A stretch of DNA of 64,000 bases from positions 1 to 64,000 of the forward strand of contig NZ_JACAWV010000012.1 of the NCBI RefSeq assembly GCF_013390595.1, read 5' to 3'. Origin of the DNA: Rhizobium sp. RM. Its GTDB lineage: Bacteria; Pseudomonadota; Alphaproteobacteria; Rhizobiales; Rhizobiaceae. Positions 25,149 through 35,671 of this stretch are shown here, in pieces. The notes beneath the pieces were generated by a model. That model saw nothing but the letters and a program-made list of their open reading frames with translations. It was not told the origin of the DNA and searched no databases. The translations under genes and the position numbers were made by a program. The first letter of the stretch is position 1, and each line of letters starts with the position of its first letter.

Positions 25149-26321
25149 ATGGCCCAGAAAACACTCAATATCGGCCTGATCGGTTCAGGCTTCATGGGGC
25201 AAGCCCACGCCGACGCCTACCGTCGTGCTGGCATGCTCTACCGCGATCTCGCAGCCTTCCCACATCTTTATATGCTCGCCGATGCAAACGAGACACTGGC
25301 TGCGGATGCTGCTGCCCGATACGGTTTTGAGAAAAGCACCGGCGATTGGCGCCGGCTGGTTGAAGATCCGAAAGTCGACATCGTCGACATTACCTCACCA
25401 AACGCCATGCACCACGAGATGGCACTCGCAGCGATTGAAGCAGGCAAACACGTCTACTGCGAAAAACCGCTTTCGGTGACTTTGGCAGAGGCCGAAGAAA
25501 TGGCCGCAGCAGCAAAGAAAAAAGGCGTCAAGACGATGGTCGCCTTCAACAACATCAAGACACCGGCAGCCATGCTCGCGAAGCAGCTGATCGACAAGGG
25601 CGATATCGGCCAGCCCATGCGCTTTCGCGGTTGGTTCGATCAGGGTTTCTTCAATGATCCTGAATTGCCGTTCTCTTGGCGTTGCACGCGTCGTGAGGCG
25701 GGATCAGGGGCTCTGGGAGATCTAGGAAGTCACGTGATTTCCGTCGCGCAATACCTCTTGGGTCCAGTTGAAAGCGTTATCGCCCAGAGCCAGACGTTCT
25801 TTCCAACGAGGCCCGTGCCCCAGGGTGGCTCAGGTTACGGTGCAAAGGCCGGCATTGATGCCCCTCGCGCGACGGTCGAGAACGAGGATCAAATCCAGGC
25901 ACTTGTCCGCTTCAAGTCTGGTGCTGGTGGCACAATCGAGGCATCGCGCGTGGCCGCAGGCAAGGTATTCGGTGTCTACTGGGAGATATCTGGGACCGAA
26001 GGTACGATCATCATGGACGGCGAGCGCTTCAATGAGCTGAAGATATCGCGTTTCAACGATCCCAAACCGGACCGAGGTTTCAAGACGATCCTCGCCGGTA
26101 GCCAAGTACCGCAGTTTTCAGCGTTCTTCGGTTTCGATTTTGCCGGAGGCGGCCTTGGCTACTTCGACGTCAAGGTTATCGAGGTTCGGGATCTGATCCA
26201 AGGCATCATGGGCGATCTCGATTGTTACCCCAACTTTGAATTCGGTCTGGCAAACGAGCAGATCATAGACGCGATGGAGCGCTCGCTTGCAACGGGCCAG
26301 TGGGAACAGACTGTGGTCTGA
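25149..26321 (+). CDS. Gfo/Idh/MocA family oxidoreductase
   Basis: This is a 390-residue NAD(P)-dependent oxidoreductase. GSGFMGQAHADAY is the cofactor turn, YCEKPLSVTLAEAEEM the conserved lysine region, and GSGALGDLGSHVIS the active-site aspartate and histidine. Length and the GGSGYG insertion are like dehydrogenases found in inositol and glucoside 3-oxidation loci. ATG 25149 follows GAGAGG; the frame from 25122 overlaps the previous stop. Substrate unknown; probably a cyclitol or keto-sugar of this block. Confidence 0.8.
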   Translation: MAQKTLNIGLIGSGFMGQAHADAYRRAGMLYRDLAAFPHLYMLADANETLAADAAARYGFEKSTGDWRRLVEDPKVDIVDITSPNAMHHEMALAAIEAGKHVYCEKPLSVTLAEAEEMAAAAKKKGVKTMVAFNNIKTPAAMLAKQLIDKGDIGQPMRFRGWFDQGFFNDPELPFSWRCTRREAGSGALGDLGSHVISVAQYLLGPVESVIAQSQTFFPTRPVPQGGSGYGAKAGIDAPRATVENEDQIQALVRFKSGAGGTIEASRVAAGKVFGVYWEISGTEGTIIMDGERFNELKISRFNDPKPDRGFKTILAGSQVPQFSAFFGFDFAGGGLGYFDVKVIEVRDLIQGIMGDLDCYPNFEFGLANEQIIDAMERSLATGQWEQTVV

Positions 26322-26355
26322 GCAATACGCCGACGCACATTTAGGAGTATTTGAC

Positions 26356-27402
26356 ATGACATTTCCATCTGCCCTCCCTGCGTCCCGATTGCGGCCACCC
26401 CAGGACGCTCCTCCAATGCGCTGGGGCATTTTGGGAACTGGCTGGATCGCAGCAAAGTTCACAGAATCGGTCAAGGCACACACTCGGCAGGTGATCGCGG
26501 CCGTGGGATCGAGATCGGAAGAGGCTGCGAAGCGGTTTGCATCCGAGTGGGGCATCCAGAACGCCTATGGGAGCTACCAAGAGCTGGTTCAGGCTTCCGA
26601 CATAGATATAATTTATGTTGCCACCCCACATGGTCAGCATCACGAGCACGTCCTGCTCGCAATCAATGCCGGTAAACACGTGCTCGTAGAAAAGCCGATG
26701 GCCTTGAACCACGCCCAAGCGGCCGAAATGGTCGCTGCGGCTCGAAAGAAAGGCGTTTTTTTTGCCGAGGCACTCTGGACGTATTTCCTGCCGAAATTCG
26801 ACGTTGTTCAACAGATCCTTGATGCCGGCGTCATTGGTGACATCAAATCGGTCTATACGGAGTATGGCGAATATCTTCCACGGGACCACCGCATCTTCGA
26901 TCCAACACTGGCTGGCGGGCCACTACTTGATCTCGGAACATATCCGGTCTCTTTGCTGACGAAGTTGCTTGGTGTGCCGTCCAAGGTTGTCGGCGTCGCT
27001 ACCGATGATCCGGCCGGTGTTAATGGGCAGTTGGCTGTCGCAATGATGAATTATCATGGCGCCCAAGGTACTATGGCAACAACACTTTATGGTTTTACTC
27101 CAACAGGTGCCGCAGTGATCGGAACGAAAGGCTCGATCCGCTTTGCGAACGAATTTCATCTGCCGGGGTCTTTTGAAGTGTGGTCGCTCGACGGGTCTGT
27201 CAGACTGAAATACGACGAGCCGCGTGGTGCGCATTTCGAAGGTCTTTTCCACGAGGCCGCCGGCATCGCTTATGTAATAAGCGAAGGGAGCTTCGAAAGT
27301 CCTTGCAGACCACTCGATGCTTCCCTCGACACAATGAAAACACTTGATGCGATCCGTTCGGCAGTTGCAATCAATTTTAGTCGAGCAGGCTTGCGTGAAT
27401 GA
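26356..27402 (+). CDS. Gfo/Idh/MocA family oxidoreductase
   Basis: This is a 348-residue member of the family with GTGWIAAKF as cofactor turn, LVEKPMALNHAQA as the lysine segment and GGPLLDLGTYPVSL at the active site. The GTYPV motif, where other members have GSHVI, places it with the dihydrodiol/D-xylose dehydrogenase-like branch. ATG 26356 has AGGAG eight bases upstream. It ends the plus-strand block and converges with the rpiR gene, leaving 20 bases. Confidence 0.8.
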   Translation: MTFPSALPASRLRPPQDAPPMRWGILGTGWIAAKFTESVKAHTRQVIAAVGSRSEEAAKRFASEWGIQNAYGSYQELVQASDIDIIYVATPHGQHHEHVLLAINAGKHVLVEKPMALNHAQAAEMVAAARKKGVFFAEALWTYFLPKFDVVQQILDAGVIGDIKSVYTEYGEYLPRDHRIFDPTLAGGPLLDLGTYPVSLLTKLLGVPSKVVGVATDDPAGVNGQLAVAMMNYHGAQGTMATTLYGFTPTGAAVIGTKGSIRFANEFHLPGSFEVWSLDGSVRLKYDEPRGAHFEGLFHEAAGIAYVISEGSFESPCRPLDASLDTMKTLDAIRSAVAINFSRAGLRE

Positions 27403-27422
27403 CCTCGAGCGCAAAGCTTCTA

Positions 27423-28277
27423 TCAGGTCGTGCGAGCTTGCTCTTCTCGCAACAGACTTACACCGGACGCAAGTACCTCGCCTAGTGCGATGGCCGCAAT
27501 GGATTTTTGCATAACGCCCGCACCCGTCACAGTGAAGCAGACGGATGCAAGCTCTGACAAAGGTGACAGCTCCGTGTCTGTCATCGCGATGACGGGGATT
27601 CCCCGCCTAATAAGTTTTGAGGTGGAACCTGCCATTTGATCCGCATCCGATCCACAGGCAAAAACGATCGCTGCATCGCCACGGGCAGCACAGGCCAATT
27701 GTTCCTCACCGCCAGCAATATCTGTGAGCAGGATCGTCTTGATTTTTGACCGCATCAGGACGTGCCCAATGCCGACCATAACAGGATACGTGCTTCCTCT
27801 TCCGATAACAAACACGCAATTCGCACAGTTGATGATGCGGACGGCAATTTGGACATTTCGTATCGTAATCGAACTAGACAGACCATCCAGCGCGCGGTGG
27901 AATGCGTCCAATGTCTGGCGAAAAATCCGGGTATCCGGCCCCTCGTTGCGCTCGGAAATTTTCTGATCTGTCCTTCCAACGCCCCTTGAGACCTTATCGC
28001 GCAAGGCGTCGCGAGACATCGTCTGGATCGCAGCAAAGCCGTCATAGCCGAACAGTTGCGCGAACCGTATCAAGGTCGATGGCGTGACATGTGCAGCTGC
28101 CGCGATGTCAGTGGCCGAATTCAGGGCGACGTCATCAGGGGAATCCAGTATATAACGCGCAATTGCTGCGAGGCGTTTCGGCAACGAGACATACCGTGCG
28201 CGGATTCTCGCCCGCAGGCTATCGAAATCCTCGGGCAATCCAGCACCTTCACCCTTGCTATCAGGTTTGGCGGGCAT
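27423..28277 (-). CDS. iolR: MurR/RpiR-family regulator of inositol genes
   Basis: This is a 284-residue regulator with an N-terminal HTH_6 domain (about 20-100, LPKRLAAIARYILDSP and TPSTLIRFAQLFGYDGF) and a C-terminal SIS sugar-phosphate-binding domain (FVIGRGSTYPV, IAMTDTELSPLSELA). In rhizobia the inositol repressor IolR belongs to this family and responds to a late pathway intermediate. Its start overlaps the iolB stop by 17 bases, so it is the last gene of the iol operon. The symbol rests on context and family. Confidence 0.8.
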   Translation of the reverse strand: MPAKPDSKGEGAGLPEDFDSLRARIRARYVSLPKRLAAIARYILDSPDDVALNSATDIAAAAHVTPSTLIRFAQLFGYDGFAAIQTMSRDALRDKVSRGVGRTDQKISERNEGPDTRIFRQTLDAFHRALDGLSSSITIRNVQIAVRIINCANCVFVIGRGSTYPVMVGIGHVLMRSKIKTILLTDIAGGEEQLACAARGDAAIVFACGSDADQMAGSTSKLIRRGIPVIAMTDTELSPLSELASVCFTVTGAGVMQKSIAAIALGEVLASGVSLLREEQARTT

Positions 28278-29076
28278 CGCGTTCCATGATCCATTCGACA
28301 GCAGGGTCGGGTACGAAGCGCCATTTGCGCAATGGTCCTGCCATCACGTTGAGATAGTACATTTCGAACCCGTGCGGTGCTCCACACGGATGATGACCGC
28401 GCGGAACCAGCACAACATCGCCATCTGCAACGGCAATTGTTTCATCAAGGCTGCGATCGTCGGTATAGACGCGCTGAATCCCGAAACCGTTTATCGGATT
28501 CACTCGGTGATAATAGGTCTCCTCTAGGTAGGTGATACGTGGATAGTCGTCCTCGTCGTGTCGATGACTTGGATAGGAAGACCAGTTGCCAGCTGGCGTA
28601 AAAACCTCGGTCACCAAAAGACTATCGCAGTAATCTTCGGCTTCCATTGCAATGTTGTTGATGTGGCGTTGATTGGAGCCGACGCCGCGTGGTGTCAGTT
28701 TGATACCATCGGGACCGATCCTTCGAGCGGTGTGTCCGCCTCTTCCCGGCGCAAGACAGACGGCGATGGTACACTCGGTTGTCGCGCGCGCTTCCCAGCG
28801 CACATCATTCGGCAAATAAAGGCAGTGCGGAGCTGTCTTTTCGAAGACGCTCATCCGTTCACCGAGCTCACCCCAGTCCTTTCCATCGGCAGTAAAGCTG
28901 GCCTTGCCCTCAACCATCACCAATATGGCTTCCATGCTGCCGGTTGCCTCGCCGATGATCTCGCCTTCGCGCAAGCGATAAAGGTTGAAACCGACATACC
29001 GCCACCCGGCGGACTGAGGGGTAATTTCGTGGACCTTACCGTGGCTACCGAATGGTCGGCGCAAAAGTTGGCTCAT
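28261..29076 (-). CDS. iolB: 5-deoxy-glucuronate isomerase
   Basis: This is a 271-residue cupin-fold enzyme that isomerises 5-deoxy-D-glucuronate to 5-keto-2-deoxy-D-gluconate. Metal-binding motifs PSHRHDEDDYPRITYLEETYYHR and GHHPCGAPHGFEMYYLNVMAG are the IolB hallmarks, and the length matches the family. It lies between iolE and the rpiR gene in the minus-strand operon. Confidence 0.95.
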   Translation of the reverse strand: MSQLLRRPFGSHGKVHEITPQSAGWRYVGFNLYRLREGEIIGEATGSMEAILVMVEGKASFTADGKDWGELGERMSVFEKTAPHCLYLPNDVRWEARATTECTIAVCLAPGRGGHTARRIGPDGIKLTPRGVGSNQRHINNIAMEAEDYCDSLLVTEVFTPAGNWSSYPSHRHDEDDYPRITYLEETYYHRVNPINGFGIQRVYTDDRSLDETIAVADGDVVLVPRGHHPCGAPHGFEMYYLNVMAGPLRKWRFVPDPAVEWIMERDARQT

Positions 29077-29107
29077 GATGATGTTTCTCCAATTTTCGCG
29101 TTGCGGT

Positions 29108-30013
29108 TCATGCCGCAGCTTTGTCCAAGCCGACTTCGCGGGAAATCGATTTCAGCGCCTTCAGGCCCATGTTCTGGTAATGGAACGGTTCCCGAACGGC
29201 GCTGTCCTGTTCGGCCTCAATGACGAGCCAGCCGGAGTAGCTGTGCGCGGCCGCAATCTCTAGAACCGGTGCGAAGTCGACGCAGCCGTCGGGATCGCCA
29301 GGAACCGTAAAGACGCCGCGGCGCACACCCTCGAGGAAGGACAGGTTTTCCGAACGAACCTGTTTCATGATTTCGGGACGGATGTTTTTGGCATGGATGT
29401 GCGTGACGCGGCCCATGTACCGGCTTGCGATATCCTGCGGGTTTGCACCGCCAAAGGTGCAATGGCCTGTGTCAAGCAACAGACGGGTATAGGGACCAGC
29501 CATTGTCATGAAGCGGTCAATATCCGCTGCACTTTCGACAATCGTCCCCATATGGTGGTGATATCCCATTTTAACGCCCTGATCGTGCGCATATTTGGAT
29601 AACGTCTCATACCCTTGGGAGAAACGCGCCCATTGGTCGTCAGTCATGATTGGCCGATCGTTCACAGGCGTTCCGTCGCTGCCGTGGACAGTGTTAGAGC
29701 ACTCACACGCATTGATGTGATCGCCACCAGCGGACTTGGTCATGTTGATGAAAGTCTGCAAGGCCGCAATCTCAGTCGCGATGTCGTTCACCAGCAGGTT
29801 GGTCGAATGCCAACCACCAACGAAGCGCAGACCAAACTCCCCGAGCTTTGCCTTCAGCGCCTCGCCTTCGTTTGGCATCTTGTGTCCCTTCTCGATGCCG
29901 TCGAACCCGATCTTGCGGCAGTCGGAAAGGCAATCCTCAAGCGACAGATGCGCCCCGATCGTCTGATCGTCGTCATTGGACCAAGCGATGGGGTTGGTTC
30001 CATAAAGTATCAT
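29108..30013 (-). CDS. iolE: inosose (2-keto-myo-inositol) dehydratase
   Basis: This is a 301-residue TIM-barrel dehydratase acting after inositol dehydrogenase to give 3D-(3,5/4)-trihydroxycyclohexane-1,2-dione. Signature segments are [40 protein letters not shown] and [15 protein letters not shown] lies eight bases before the ATG. It sits in the order iolC-D-E-B typical of rhizobia. A second homologue is at 24.2-25.1 kb. Confidence 0.95.
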   Translation of the reverse strand: MILYGTNPIAWSNDDDQTIGAHLSLEDCLSDCRKIGFDGIEKGHKMPNEGEALKAKLGEFGLRFVGGWHSTNLLVNDIATEIAALQTFINMTKSAGGDHINACECSNTVHGSDGTPVNDRPIMTDDQWARFSQGYETLSKYAHDQGVKMGYHHHMGTIVESAADIDRFMTMAGPYTRLLLDTGHCTFGGANPQDIASRYMGRVTHIHAKNIRPEIMKQVRSENLSFLEGVRRGVFTVPGDPDGCVDFAPVLEIAAAHSYSGWLVIEAEQDSAVREPFHYQNMGLKALKSISREVGLDKAAA

Positions 30014-30041
30014 TGTTAAATCCTCCGCGACGCACTCAGCG

Positions 30042-31874
30042 TCAGTTGATGCGCTGGCGCTTCAAGTTCGCCTCGTAATGGGCACGCGCTTTCTTCAGTT
30101 CTTCCGTATTTCCGACTTCGGGAACTGCCACGTCCCACCACCCGCCTCCAATGCCGGCACCTGTCTCGGCTTCGGTATCGATAACGATTACGGTCGGAAT
30201 TGAACGGGCGCGGGCGTCGACAAGCTCGCGCTCCAGTGCGGCTATGTCGTCGACCTTCAAAGCATGGGCACCCATCGATTGGGCGTGCGCAACGAAGTCT
30301 ATCTCCGGCTGCGCCTCGATGTTGCTGTCCTTGTACATGTTGTTGAATTCCGCCCCGCCGCACTCCTGCTGAAGCCGGTTTATGCAGCCGTAGCCCCGAT
30401 TGTCGGTCAGCACTATGGTGAACGGCACCCGCATCATGACCGCGGTGGCAAGTTCTGAGTTGGCCATCATGTATGAGCCATCGCCGACGAAGCAGATGAC
30501 GTCCTTGTTTGTGTCCGCAAGCTTAATCCCGAAGGCGCCGGCGACTTCGTAGCCCATGCAGGAATAACCGTATTCCATGTGATAGCCATTGGCCGACGCA
30601 CGCCACAGCACCTGCAGTGCACCGGGCATCGTGCCAGCCGCACACATGGCGACCGTGTTTTCCTTGGCCTGACGCAGCACAGCGCCGATGACATGAGCGT
30701 CTGATGGCAGGAAGTTCTCGCCATCCCGCGTCGGAGCGGCGAGCGCGTCGTCAGACAGCTTGAACCAGGCATCGCGCGCTGCGAAATCCGGATCGGTAAA
30801 TCGATGACCACCAAGACCTGCCGACAGACGGGACAGTGCAACCTTGGCGTCTGAAACGAGGGCAGTAGCACCATGCTTGGCGGCGTCATAACCGGTAAGA
30901 TTGATCGACACGAGCTTGCGATCTGGGTTGCCGAAGGCCGTCCAGCTCCCGGTCGTGAAATCCTGAAACCGCGTACCTATCCCGACAATGAGATCGGCAT
31001 CTGCTGCAACCTTGTTGCCGCAATCGGTTCCGGTCACTCCGGGCGATCCAAAGTTCAGCTTTTCTTTCCAGTCTATGGCGCCCTTTCCGGCCTGGGTTTC
31101 GACGATCGCGATATTATGCGTCTTCGCAAAGTTCAGCAGCTCTCGCTCGGCGCCAGAATAAAGCACGCCACCGCCGGCCACGATCACCGGGCTCTTAGCT
31201 GCCTTCAGCGCCGCCACCACGTCCTCCACCTCGCGGGGATCGGGCTCAGGCCTGCGAATGCGCCAGGTTTTTTCAGCAAAGAAGCTTTCCGGCCAGTCAT
31301 AGGCCTCTGCCTGTACATCCTGGCAGAAGGCAAGCGTTACCGGGCCGCAATTGGCAGGGTCGGTCATCACCTGCATCGCCCGGGGCAAAGCCGACAAAAG
31401 ATGCTCAGGCCGGGTGATACGGTCGAAGTAACGGCTGACGGGACGGAAGCAGTCGGTAACGCTCATGGTGCCGTCATCAAAATCCTCAATCTGCTGCAGG
31501 ACCGGATCGGGTCGACGATTGGCAAACACATCGCCGGGAATGAACAGCACTGGAAGGCGGTTGACGTGGGCAAGCGCTGCCGCCGTCACCATGTTGGTCG
31601 CACCTGGTCCGATCGATGAGGTGATCGCCATTGCCTTTCTCCGCCGCTTGGTCTTCGCGTAGGCGATGGCAGCGTGCGCCATGGTCTGTTCATTCTGGCC
31701 GCGCCAGGTGGGGAGTGTTCCCTGGATACCATGCAGAGCCTCACCGATGCCGGCAACGTTGCCATGCCCGAAGATCGCCCAGACACCGTCTATGAAGCGC
31801 TCACCATCCTCGTTCATCTGCACCGACAGCCAGCGGAACATCGCCTGTGCTGCGGTCAAACGGATCGTTGTCAT
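30042..31874 (-). CDS. iolD: 3D-(3,5/4)-trihydroxycyclohexane-1,2-dione hydrolase
   Basis: This is a 610-residue thiamine-diphosphate enzyme that opens the cyclohexane ring. The conserved glutamate lies near residue 62 ([11 protein letters not shown]), and the TPP motif [14 protein letters not shown] lies near 480. ATG 31874 overlaps the iolC stop (ATGA); the frame extending to 31988 is merely open sequence inside iolC. It is the committed ring-opening step of inositol catabolism. Confidence 0.95.
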   Translation of the reverse strand: MTTIRLTAAQAMFRWLSVQMNEDGERFIDGVWAIFGHGNVAGIGEALHGIQGTLPTWRGQNEQTMAHAAIAYAKTKRRRKAMAITSSIGPGATNMVTAAALAHVNRLPVLFIPGDVFANRRPDPVLQQIEDFDDGTMSVTDCFRPVSRYFDRITRPEHLLSALPRAMQVMTDPANCGPVTLAFCQDVQAEAYDWPESFFAEKTWRIRRPEPDPREVEDVVAALKAAKSPVIVAGGGVLYSGAERELLNFAKTHNIAIVETQAGKGAIDWKEKLNFGSPGVTGTDCGNKVAADADLIVGIGTRFQDFTTGSWTAFGNPDRKLVSINLTGYDAAKHGATALVSDAKVALSRLSAGLGGHRFTDPDFAARDAWFKLSDDALAAPTRDGENFLPSDAHVIGAVLRQAKENTVAMCAAGTMPGALQVLWRASANGYHMEYGYSCMGYEVAGAFGIKLADTNKDVICFVGDGSYMMANSELATAVMMRVPFTIVLTDNRGYGCINRLQQECGGAEFNNMYKDSNIEAQPEIDFVAHAQSMGAHALKVDDIAALERELVDARARSIPTVIVIDTEAETGAGIGGGWWDVAVPEVGNTEELKKARAHYEANLKRQRIN

Positions 31875-33784
31875 ATCAATTTCTCCCTGGCGGCGTTGCG
31901 TGCCGCATCCCAAATGTCGCAGAGCCGGCGATATCTGTGCGCCATCTCGGTGACCGCATCCGCATCGGCGGTGTCGCCTTTCATCCACCCGCGCGCGACC
32001 TCTCCGAATATCGTGCGCCCAACAGCAAAGCCCTTGACCAGCGGGTACCGAGCGGCGACCTTGAAGCTGGCCTCAAGCTCCGCCTCTGGAGCATCGAGAC
32101 CGAGCACAACGATGCCGCGGGTGTTCGGATCGTTGTCGTTAATTGCGGCGCAGGTCTTCTCCCATGCGGCAGCGCTGACCATCGGCTCAAGTTTCCACCA
32201 GTCCGGAAAGATGCCAATCTCGTAGAACCGACGGATCAGGGTTGCCGTTGTGTCGTCGTTGACCGGGCCGGCCTTTGAGGGAATGATTTCCAACAGGAAT
32301 TCGAGTCGATTACGCCGGGCAGCCGAAAAAAGTCGGCTGATCGTAGCTTCTTGCTCGGCTCGCATCGCTGCCGTGTCATCCGGATGGCAGAAGCAGAGCA
32401 CCTTGACGACATTCTCCAACGCCCATTCACCGAGGCCTCCATAGTCGAGCCCAAGCTCAGGCTCCAGCGTCAAAGGACGTGACCCTGGCCATTCGACGGG
32501 TCGTCCGATCCACAGCCCGCTTCCGGAGGCCGCATGCAGCGCCTGCCTCCCAAGCCTGTTGTCGCAGAGAATGCCATAACCCTTCTGCCCGTTCTGAACA
32601 TCGAGCGTCGCTTTTAGGCAAAGCAGTTTGAATTGCCCGATCCGCTCTGGTGTCGCGCCATCCATCGCCTCGAGTTGCATACGGTGGTCGAAGGCAAAAA
32701 CGCGCATCGTTGACCAGTCATTGTGGCGGTTGGTTGCCCAATGGATCTGTTCCAGCTCTCGATCGTTGCGAAGCGCCTTTCGCCTGACACCACGCGCCAG
32801 AAAGAATTCCAGTTCCTCCAGTGAAGGGTAGGCCGGGGTACAGCCATGCCGACTGACGGCGAATGCGCCGCAGGCGTTGGCGTATTCCAATGACTTCGGC
32901 CAGGGCGCATCTTCCAGCCAGCCCTTGATCAGGCCGGACATAAAGCCATCTCCGGCACCAAGTACGTTGAAAACCTCGATCGGGAAACCCGGTCCGCTTT
33001 CGCCATCGTCGAGACTGTCAGGTATCGCATCGGTAAAGGCCACGGCGCCCGCGGCACCTCGTTTGCAGACCAGTGTGGCAGACGAGACGGCTCGTACGGC
33101 GCGAAGCGCCTTGATAGTGTCGGTCGATCCGCCGGCGATGTGGAATTCCTCTTCTGTGCCGACGACCAGGTCGAAGAGGTTGAGATGGCTTTGAAGTTTG
33201 GCCGTGACGCGGGCGCTTTCGATGAAACGGCTTTCTCCGTCACCGTGTCCTGCCAGTCCCCACAGATTGGGGCGATAGTCGATATCGAGGCCGATGCGGC
33301 TGCCATGTTTGCGGGCGAGGTCGATCGCCTTGAGGACGGCGCTTTCGGTTTTAGGGTGGCTGAGATGAGTGCCAGTCACAACCAGTGCACGGCTTTCGGC
33401 AATGAAGCTCTCGTCAATGTCGTCTTCACAGAGCGCCATGTCTGCGCAGTTCTCACGATAAAAAATCAGCGGAAACCGCTGCTCATCGCGGATGCCGAGT
33501 AGGACGAGGGCAGTCAATCTCTCTGGATCGGTCTTCACCCCGCGCACATCGACGCCTTCTTTTTCGAGCTCTTCACGGATGAAGCGGCCCATATGTTCAT
33601 CGCCGACACGGGTGATCAGGCCGCTCTTGAGGCCAAGCCGCGCGGTTCCGGCTGCCATGTTGGTGGGTGAGCCGCCGATATATTTCTGGAACGATCCCAT
33701 GTCTTCCAGCCGGCCGCCGACTTGCGCGCCATAGAGATCAACCGAAGAGCGGCCAATCGTAATCACATCCAGGTTTTTTTCCAT
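31871..33784 (-). CDS. iolC: bifunctional 5-dehydro-2-deoxygluconokinase / aldolase-like (IolC-DUF2090 fusion)
   Basis: This is a 637-residue two-domain protein. Residues 1 to about 330 are a PfkB-family kinase with GGSPTNMAAG (37-46) and GAGDGF (276-281, catalytic D279), phosphorylating 5-keto-2-deoxygluconate. Residues about 335-637 are a DUF2090 domain, thought to supply the DKGP aldolase step done by IolJ in Bacillus. The fusion is common in rhizobia and explains the lack of a separate iolJ. GGAGG precedes the start by six bases. Confidence 0.95.
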   Translation of the reverse strand: MEKNLDVITIGRSSVDLYGAQVGGRLEDMGSFQKYIGGSPTNMAAGTARLGLKSGLITRVGDEHMGRFIREELEKEGVDVRGVKTDPERLTALVLLGIRDEQRFPLIFYRENCADMALCEDDIDESFIAESRALVVTGTHLSHPKTESAVLKAIDLARKHGSRIGLDIDYRPNLWGLAGHGDGESRFIESARVTAKLQSHLNLFDLVVGTEEEFHIAGGSTDTIKALRAVRAVSSATLVCKRGAAGAVAFTDAIPDSLDDGESGPGFPIEVFNVLGAGDGFMSGLIKGWLEDAPWPKSLEYANACGAFAVSRHGCTPAYPSLEELEFFLARGVRRKALRNDRELEQIHWATNRHNDWSTMRVFAFDHRMQLEAMDGATPERIGQFKLLCLKATLDVQNGQKGYGILCDNRLGRQALHAASGSGLWIGRPVEWPGSRPLTLEPELGLDYGGLGEWALENVVKVLCFCHPDDTAAMRAEQEATISRLFSAARRNRLEFLLEIIPSKAGPVNDDTTATLIRRFYEIGIFPDWWKLEPMVSAAAWEKTCAAINDNDPNTRGIVVLGLDAPEAELEASFKVAARYPLVKGFAVGRTIFGEVARGWMKGDTADADAVTEMAHRYRRLCDIWDAARNAAREKLI

Positions 33785-33856
33785 TTCACTCCTCCGGCAC
33801 TCCGGGAGACATTCGCGTCAGCGGATTGCTCGCGGCAACGCCGCGAGCACTAGGTG

Positions 33857-34642
33857 TCATATTGATCGGGCGATGTGGTTGATGCTGTCCCGGACGGCGC
33901 TCACAGGGTCCTTCAGTGCATGAACCTCGGTCGCAAAAGGCTCGAAACTGAAGGGACCACGATAACCAGCGGCGTTCAGTGCTTTTATCTGCGCGATGTT
34001 TTCCAGGCGATCGGCACCATCGACAAGTACGCGATGCGCGTCGAGCATGTCGGCAATGGAAACTTCGGGATCAACAACGCCCGAGATATGGACGAGGCCA
34101 GTCTTGTCAGGAAAAAATTCCGTCTCGCCGGCCAGATGATGGTGGAAGGTATCATGCACGAGCTTGTAGACGCCTTCATCTCCCGCCGCTTCAATGGCCT
34201 CAAGTGCTTCCCTTTTCGTGCGTAGCGACGAAATCGGGAAGCCGAGCGGCTCGACAAGCCCGATAAGGCCACGCTCCTTAAGTATCGGCTTCATCGCCTT
34301 CAGTGCCGCCACGAGGTCGTCGAATGAGACTTTAGTACCATCGTTGAGCGGGCACATGACCAGTGCCTCTGCGCCACTAGCTGCGGCATAGTCGGCCAGC
34401 GCCACTGCTTTGGCCCGAAGATCGTCTGTCCAGACATTGAATGGATAAAGCGCGTTGATCGAAATGATGGAGACGCCGGATTTTGTAGCTGCAGCCTTGA
34501 CCTCGGTGGGTTCGATTGTGCCGACAACATTGGGCAGGTCGTTGCGGATTTCGACCTCGGTAAGACCAAGGGTTCGAGCCGCGTCGAAGAACGCTTCGAG
34601 CGAAAGGGTGGGCGTGGTGATATGGTTGAGTGCAAAACGCAT
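33857..34642 (-). CDS. TIM-barrel isomerase, IolI-like
   Basis: This is a 261-residue xylose-isomerase-like TIM barrel. Metal-ligand segments include EPLGFP, VHDTFHHHLAGE, HISGVVDPE and PFSFEPF. Size and position in the operon resemble IolI (inosose isomerase), which links chiro-inositol to the main pathway. ATG 34642 lies eight bases after the iolG stop with GAGG upstream; TTG 34654 would overlap iolG. It could also be a hydroxypyruvate-isomerase-like enzyme. Confidence 0.75.
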   Translation of the reverse strand: MRFALNHITTPTLSLEAFFDAARTLGLTEVEIRNDLPNVVGTIEPTEVKAAATKSGVSIISINALYPFNVWTDDLRAKAVALADYAAASGAEALVMCPLNDGTKVSFDDLVAALKAMKPILKERGLIGLVEPLGFPISSLRTKREALEAIEAAGDEGVYKLVHDTFHHHLAGETEFFPDKTGLVHISGVVDPEVSIADMLDAHRVLVDGADRLENIAQIKALNAAGYRGPFSFEPFATEVHALKDPVSAVRDSINHIARSI

Positions 34643-34650
34643 GGGGAGCC

Positions 34651-35661
34651 TCAATTGTACAATGTCGGACGGGCCGGCAAGTTGATAGCGACGGCCTGGC
34701 CGTCCCTTTCCTGCGCGGCGACGCAGGCGTCAGATGTGATTGCCGCCACATAGCCGTCCCATGATGTCGGGCCGGAGGCTGTCCCTTGCGTTGCGGCATC
34801 GACGAAGTCCTGGAGCTCGACGTCGTAGCTTGCGATGAAACGATCTTTCCAGTCGGTCAGGATATCGTTCTGAAGTTTGGCTCCAAGCCGCATCTGGATC
34901 GCCATCGGTTCAGGCAATCTAGCAATCCCGTCTTCTCCAACGACCTCGCACTGGATGTCGTAGCCATAATGGCAGTTCACGAAGACCTCGACATTGATGA
35001 TCGTTCCCTTGGCTGTTTCGAGAATGACGATCTGTGGGTCTTTCAGTTTCGCATGGCTGCGCGCGGCAGCGCGTGGGAAAAGAACGCGGGCAGAAACGTA
35101 GTCGTCGTCCAGCAGCCAGCGGAACACGTCGATCTCGTGAATCAGGGTGTCATGGATCGCCATCGGCGTCACATATTGCTCGGGAACCGACGGATTGCGA
35201 TGCGCGGCATGAACAACGATTGGTGCGCCGATTTTACTGTCGACAGCCTGCTTCAATGCAACATAGCCGCTGTCGTAGCGACGCATGAAACCAATCTGGA
35301 CGAGACGTTTACCGTGCTTGACCTCTGCGTCCACGACACGTTTCGCGCCCTCGGCGGTCGTTGCAAGCGGTTTTTCGCAAAAGCAGGGTTTGCCCGCTGC
35401 GATGGCGGCCAGCACGTACTGCTCGTGTGTTGCGCCCCAGGAGGTGACAAGTACCGCGTCGACATCGGGTGCCGCAATCAGCTCTTCGCCGGTGTTATAG
35501 ATCGTCGCCTCCGGTGCGATCTCGGTCTTTACGGCTTCGGCAGACGCCCGGTTCACGTCGCTCAGCGCCACGATTGTCGCACCACCGAGAACCTTGTTGA
35601 TCCTGCGCGCGTGTTCACGGCCGATGGCACCTGTGCCGATGACCCCAATTCTCAACGTCAT
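34651..35661 (-). CDS. iolG: myo-inositol 2-dehydrogenase
   Basis: This is a 336-residue Gfo/Idh/MocA enzyme that oxidises myo-inositol to 2-keto-myo-inositol with NAD+. [13 protein letters not shown] is the cofactor site, FCEKPLATT holds the conserved lysine, and [18 protein letters not shown] the catalytic aspartate and histidine. The IGFMRRYD segment is typical of IolG/IdhA. It lies between iolH and the iolI-like gene, with gaps of about ten bases. Confidence 0.95.
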   Translation of the reverse strand: MTLRIGVIGTGAIGREHARRINKVLGGATIVALSDVNRASAEAVKTEIAPEATIYNTGEELIAAPDVDAVLVTSWGATHEQYVLAAIAAGKPCFCEKPLATTAEGAKRVVDAEVKHGKRLVQIGFMRRYDSGYVALKQAVDSKIGAPIVVHAAHRNPSVPEQYVTPMAIHDTLIHEIDVFRWLLDDDYVSARVLFPRAAARSHAKLKDPQIVILETAKGTIINVEVFVNCHYGYDIQCEVVGEDGIARLPEPMAIQMRLGAKLQNDILTDWKDRFIASYDVELQDFVDAATQGTASGPTSWDGYVAAITSDACVAAQERDGQAVAINLPARPTLYN

Positions 35662-35671
35662 TTGAAAAGCC

